Below are positions 33,308-36,005 of a stretch of 36,005 bases of DNA, piece by piece. The translations under genes were made by a program, and so were the position numbers. The stretch comes from Bdellovibrionia bacterium (GTDB taxonomy: Bacteria > Bdellovibrionota > Bdellovibrionia > Bdellovibrionales > UBA1609), in NCBI GenBank assembly GCA_030432925.1, contig JAUILT010000024.1, positions 1 through 36,005 on the forward strand, written 5' to 3'. A model generated the notes under the pieces. That model ran no database searches. It was not told the origin of the DNA and saw only the letters and a program-made list of their open reading frames with translations. The first letter of the stretch is position 1, and every line of letters begins with the position of its first letter.

Positions 33308-33857
33308 ATGTCATTGGAAGAAATTATCCGTACTCGACGTACTTATCACCAATTCAACGGCAATCAGGTGCCACAGGGCTTTAGAACTGGCGCTTTGGGC
33401 CCCAAACCATAAGATGACCTGCCCGTGGGCGTTTTATGACATTGGTCTTGAGACACGACAAAAGTTAGTGAGTCTTGCGATAGATCTGAAAAAACTTAAG
33501 ACACCAGATCTTTCTGATGCGATGGAGTTTTCACTGCGTGGCAAGCTAGAGTCAGTCTCTCACATGATCATGATTGGATTGAAATTGTGTGATGATGATT
33601 TTCAGTTACGGGAAGACTACGCTACTGTTAGTTGTGGAGTTCAGAATATGAGCCTTTATTTACATGACCAGGGGTACGGTAGCAAGTGGAGCACTGGAGG
33701 GTTCACCCGGCATGAAAAAGCCTATGAAATATTGGAAGTAAACCCCGCAAAGGTAGAAATAGTTGGAGCTTTTTTGGTCGGATGTATTGATAAATCTCAG
33801 GAGCTAAGGGTGCCTCCCCGGCCAGATAGTCAAGAAACGATTCATTGTCTGCCTTAG
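33308..33857 (+). pseudogene. Nitroreductase-family gene with frameshift
   Basis: The N-terminal part starts at ATG 33308 with GAGAGG upstream and reads MSLEEIIRTRRTYHQFN, the FMN-binding Arg-rich start of nitroreductases, up to GNQVP. It then goes out of frame and stops at 33412. The rest of the protein continues in another frame from about 33375: RALELALWAPNHKMTCPW, then GVQNMSLYLHDQGYG and VGAFLVGC, to the stop at 33857. In homologues about five residues lie between VP and RALE, whereas here only one base does, so a deletion near 14 bases (inferred) broke the gene. It resembles the YdjA-like small nitroreductases. Function is likely lost unless frameshifting or an assembly error is involved. 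Confidence 0.85.
33457..33472 (+). repeat. 16-bp direct repeat, copy 2
   Basis: Identical to 33283-33298. This copy is inside the coding part of the nitroreductase remnant; the frameshift lies between the two copies. Confidence 0.9.
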
Positions 33858-33876
33858 CTAGCTTTGGCAATAGCCC

Positions 33877-34983
33877 TTAATGATAGTCAAACTTTAACTT
33901 TAAAGTATCAGTTCTGGTGACACTTTTTACATTAAAGTAGATGCGTCCAACCTCTCGATCATCAGAGGTGATTACAGTTGTTTTCCAGTCTCCTTCTGAA
34001 AAGTTGGACTTGACTCCATAGCCTCGAAAACCACTTCCTCGTCCACCGGAAATTTGAATGGGAATTTTATCTTGTGGCTCCCAGTCACCTCGGGCATTTT
34101 TCAAGCTCCAAACCAAGTGGACTTGTTCTTCAAAATTACTTGGAGCAAATAGGCGAAAAAATACAATAATTTGATCTCCCTTATGAGCCTTAAAGCTTTG
34201 GTCACCATGACTCCAAAAGTTCCACCATGGTTTTAAGTGGCCGAGCTTATATTTATTATCTACTGTCTTTTCAATAGTATGATAAACACCGGCATATTGT
34301 AGAGATAGAGGAACGGGGGGAAGGATTTTAAAAAAGTAAGTTACCAGGAAAACCAGAATCACACTTGTAAAGGGAATAAAAACTTGCTTTTGAATTTTCT
34401 CTTCAGAGAGCTCTTTTTTTCTTAGCAAGAGTATAAAAAGTAGTAAAAATAAGGAGCCGACAATAATACTTAAAATAAATACTCCAGCTCCAATCACTCC
34501 AAAAAGAATGGGAATCAGGTAGGAGAGATAAGAGAGAGTACAAACTCCAAGAAGAGCTGACTTAACTCCCAAGCCCAGCTTTTGGAAATGTGGAAACTCG
34601 TTGGCTATGAGTAAAACGGCAATCACCAAAAGAAAAAAGAAGGAGACCGAAAAAGAAGAGCTTTTAAAATAAAAAATGGTGTAGGAGCTGAGCAAGGATC
34701 CAAAGAGAAAGTGCAAGGTGGCCATACGAAATTCAAGGATCATTTCTAGTTTTGGGTACTGGGGGGTCTTCCACTCGGGCTTTAGAAAAAGTGTGATCAG
34801 AATTGCAGTTGATAGAAGAATAAACACCGCTTGCTGAACAATTACAGGCCATTGATCAATGCGTCCAAGAGTTATGATGTCAAAGAGAAATCCTGCTAAA
34901 AAAGTAACAAAGGGGACAAGAGTCTTATGTTGTTCAAGAAAAGACTTTGAGATTTCTACTTTTCTCTGGATGGCTTTAATCAT
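33877..34983 (-). CDS. Membrane protein with C-terminal DUF2914 domain
   Basis: The protein has 368 residues. The N-terminal two thirds contains about seven or eight hydrophobic helices (for example FVTFLAGFLFDIITLG and FFFLLVIAVLLIANEF). The last ~130 residues form a soluble beta-rich DUF2914 domain: VHLVWSLKNARGDWEPQDKI, then ISGGRGSGFRGYGVKSNF and GDWKTTVITSDDREVG. DUF2914 proteins are widespread but uncharacterised; the domain probably faces the periplasm. GGAG lies seven bases before the ATG. The small membrane-protein gene ends 42 bases upstream and may be cotranscribed. Confidence 0.9.
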   Translation of the reverse strand: MIKAIQRKVEISKSFLEQHKTLVPFVTFLAGFLFDIITLGRIDQWPVIVQQAVFILLSTAILITLFLKPEWKTPQYPKLEMILEFRMATLHFLFGSLLSSYTIFYFKSSSFSVSFFFLLVIAVLLIANEFPHFQKLGLGVKSALLGVCTLSYLSYLIPILFGVIGAGVFILSIIVGSLFLLLFILLLRKKELSEEKIQKQVFIPFTSVILVFLVTYFFKILPPVPLSLQYAGVYHTIEKTVDNKYKLGHLKPWWNFWSHGDQSFKAHKGDQIIVFFRLFAPSNFEEQVHLVWSLKNARGDWEPQDKIPIQISGGRGSGFRGYGVKSNFSEGDWKTTVITSDDREVGRIYFNVKSVTRTDTLKLKFDYH

Positions 34984-35025
34984 GATGTCTCCGCAAGCTG
35001 AATAGCTGTAGAATCAAGGGGGCTC

Positions 35026-35211
35026 TTATTTAAAGTAGCCGCGGCAATGACCTCGCATATAAAGAATAATAATTGCGCAAACCAAAAGAATAATTCCTGA
35101 TGCTTTTGCAATGGGAGTGCCTTCAAACCCATATGTATATTGATTCTGCAGAACATAGATGGAAGCCGCAAGACATAAAAATGGCTTTATTTCATAGAAA
35201 AATTTCTCCAT
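35026..35211 (-). CDS. Small two-helix membrane protein, unknown
   Basis: The product has 61 residues with two hydrophobic stretches (PFLCLAASIYVL and ASGIILLVCAIIILYM) joined by a polar loop, and a basic tail (RGHCRGYFK), so an inner-membrane hairpin is likely. GGGTGGG lies just before the ATG. I prefer this frame to an overlapping 63-codon frame (34980-35171) because its composition is that of a real membrane protein and the other is not. It precedes the DUF2914 gene by 42 bases. Function unknown. Confidence 0.65.
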   Translation of the reverse strand: MEKFFYEIKPFLCLAASIYVLQNQYTYGFEGTPIAKASGIILLVCAIIILYMRGHCRGYFK

Positions 35212-35223
35212 TCAACCCACCCT

Positions 35224-35260
35224 ACTATACTTTATTTAGGTCTCCCCCGCGGAAACCTAA
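35224..35260 (-). promoter_or_regulatory. Candidate promoter with inverted repeat before the small membrane-protein gene
   Basis: On the minus strand a TATAGT (35224-35229, five of six to the -10 consensus) lies 12 bases before the ATG. Directly upstream is an imperfect inverted repeat (35236-35260, TTAGGTcTCC / GGAaACCTAA, five-base centre) where an operator could overlap the promoter. No -35 match is seen. The repeat could instead be an RNA hairpin; it has no T-tract. Confidence 0.3.
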
Positions 35261-35377
35261 TATTCAAACCAGATCGGTGTAAACACTTCTACTGAAGAGC
35301 AAAATCTGTTCGAGATGTAACTATCTGAAATTACATAAAAGAGGTTGTTTCAATTGTATACAGTTCAAACATCTGTC

Positions 35378-35485
35378 ATGAGAGCTAACATAAGAGTTAA
35401 TGAAAGACCGCTTCTAGTATTTCTCACATTGCATTCCTTTTCGCATTGGCTTTTAGCTCATAGAGGTTTAAAAGTTAAGTCATGA
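35378..35485 (+). CDS. Possible 35-residue leader ORF coupled to the esterase gene
   Basis: ATG at 35378 opens a frame for 35 residues (MRANIRVNERPLLVFLTLHS...) that stops with the TGA of an ATGA overlapping the esterase start at 35482. The esterase has no well-placed Shine-Dalgarno sequence of its own (GAGG is about 14 bases away), so coupled translation could matter. The leader's own ribosome-binding site is also weak, and a chance frame of this length is common. Low confidence. Confidence 0.25.
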   Translation: MRANIRVNERPLLVFLTLHSFSHWLLAHRGLKVKS

Positions 35486-36005
35486 GTGGACGACAGCAGC
35501 CAAAATGGGAAACCGTAGGGCCTTTGAAGGTGTTGAAGTACGGAAATACTTTAGATAGTGCTCCCAAAGTCGTTATCTTTCATGGCTTTGGAGCCAATGC
35601 CCATGACCTTTACAGCTTGGGAGAGGCCATGGATCCTAAGGGAAACATGCAGTGGTATTTTCCGGATGGAGTACTGACAGTTCCTATTGCGCCTGGGTTT
35701 ATGGGAAAGGCTTGGTTTCCCATTGATACAACAGCTTTGGAAAAAGCCATGGCCTCGGGAGAAGGGGTGAATTACTCAGGTTTACGCCCTCGGGGAATGG
35801 ATGAGGCAGTGGCTCGAGTTCTCGAGTTTTTGCAGGCTGTGGGTTTTGAGCCCTCCAATGGTTTCTTGGGAGGCTTCTCTCAGGGCTCTATGATGGCAGT
35901 GGATATTGTTAAAAATTTGCAGGGGCCCCTTAAAGGGCTTTTGATCTATTCTGGAGCACTTGTCGACCAACAGGGGTTTTTGGGTTATGAGTCAAGGTTT
36001 AAGAA
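35482..36005 (+). CDS. Phospholipase/carboxylesterase-family alpha/beta-hydrolase, 3' partial
   Basis: 174 complete codons are visible before the window ends; no stop is reached. The sequence has the oxyanion-loop motif HGFGANAHDL after strand KVVIF, the conserved early region VPIAPGFMGKAWFPID, and the nucleophile elbow LGGFSQGSMMAVD (GxSxG). This is the pattern of the small cytoplasmic phospholipase/carboxylesterase (YpfH/EstB-like, acyl-protein-thioesterase) family. The catalytic Asp and His should lie beyond the window. There is no signal peptide. Start ATG 35482 is the first good one; translation may be coupled to a short upstream frame. Confidence 0.9.
   Translation, partial: MSGRQQPKWETVGPLKVLKYGNTLDSAPKVVIFHGFGANAHDLYSLGEAMDPKGNMQWYFPDGVLTVPIAPGFMGKAWFPIDTTALEKAMASGEGVNYSGLRPRGMDEAVARVLEFLQAVGFEPSNGFLGGFSQGSMMAVDIVKNLQGPLKGLLIYSGALVDQQGFLGYESRFK

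Noticed and set aside
34980-35171. 63-codon frame ending in an ATGA overlap with the DUF2914 gene
   Set aside because: The overlapping 61-codon frame has a much more protein-like two-helix composition, and the DUF2914 gene has its own ribosome-binding site.

Overview
The window looks like ordinary chromosome from a Gram-negative bacterium. It holds at least six lipobox proteins and several signal-peptide proteins that end in aromatic residues like outer-membrane beta-barrels. Gene content (many secreted or lipoprotein products, M28 and M15 peptidases, a very long Calx-beta surface protein, short intergenic gaps) reminds me of the Bdellovibrionota or the former deltaproteobacteria. That placement is an inference from style, not a marker-gene result. 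I found no tRNA, rRNA, CRISPR array, transposase, integrase or phage gene. No stretch over 300 bases lacks a gene or gene remnant.

Layout, 1-12.2 kb: the 3' part of a PAS histidine kinase and its response regulator, whose C-terminal domain is PilZ-like. Convergent to these is ATP-type PEP carboxykinase, preceded on the same strand by a fumarylacetoacetase-family enzyme. Diverging from that is a 7.4-kb gene for a 2464-residue lipoprotein with about 18 Calx-beta repeats, one Ig-like insert and a C-terminal right-handed beta-helix. 12.2-13.3 kb is a scrappy zone: a small lipoprotein flanked by a short-chain-dehydrogenase remnant and a short, possibly truncated secreted protein. 13.3-21.8 kb: a MATE exporter, a peptide-type ABC binding lipoprotein, a propeller-M28-PDZ lipoprotein peptidase, two outer-membrane-type proteins and a 6-pyruvoyltetrahydropterin synthase homologue carrying the ExxHGH motif.

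21.8-36 kb: an AI-2E-family permease with a DUF368 (PopT-type) undecaprenyl-phosphate translocase; an overlapping three-gene envelope operon of unknown function (lipoprotein, outer-membrane-type protein, membrane protein); a secreted alpha/beta hydrolase; a ChaN-like / metallo-beta-lactamase-fold / Sua5 operon; an M15 lipoprotein / HspQ / low-molecular-weight phosphatase / AcuI-type reductase run; a frameshifted nitroreductase; a small membrane protein with a DUF2914 membrane protein; and the start of a phospholipase/carboxylesterase-family hydrolase that runs off the window.

Together the genes cover envelope maintenance and surface display, extracellular protein and peptide use, gluconeogenic oxaloacetate metabolism, and tRNA and protein quality control. 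Packing is tight: several ATGA start/stop overlaps, and three convergent pairs whose stop codons share four bases. The points most worth a second look are the cysteine-paired Calx-beta subset, the PTPS-III-type enzyme, the degenerate PilZ domain, the three-gene envelope operon, the broken nitroreductase with its 16-bp direct repeat, and the remnant zone near 12.2-13.3 kb.
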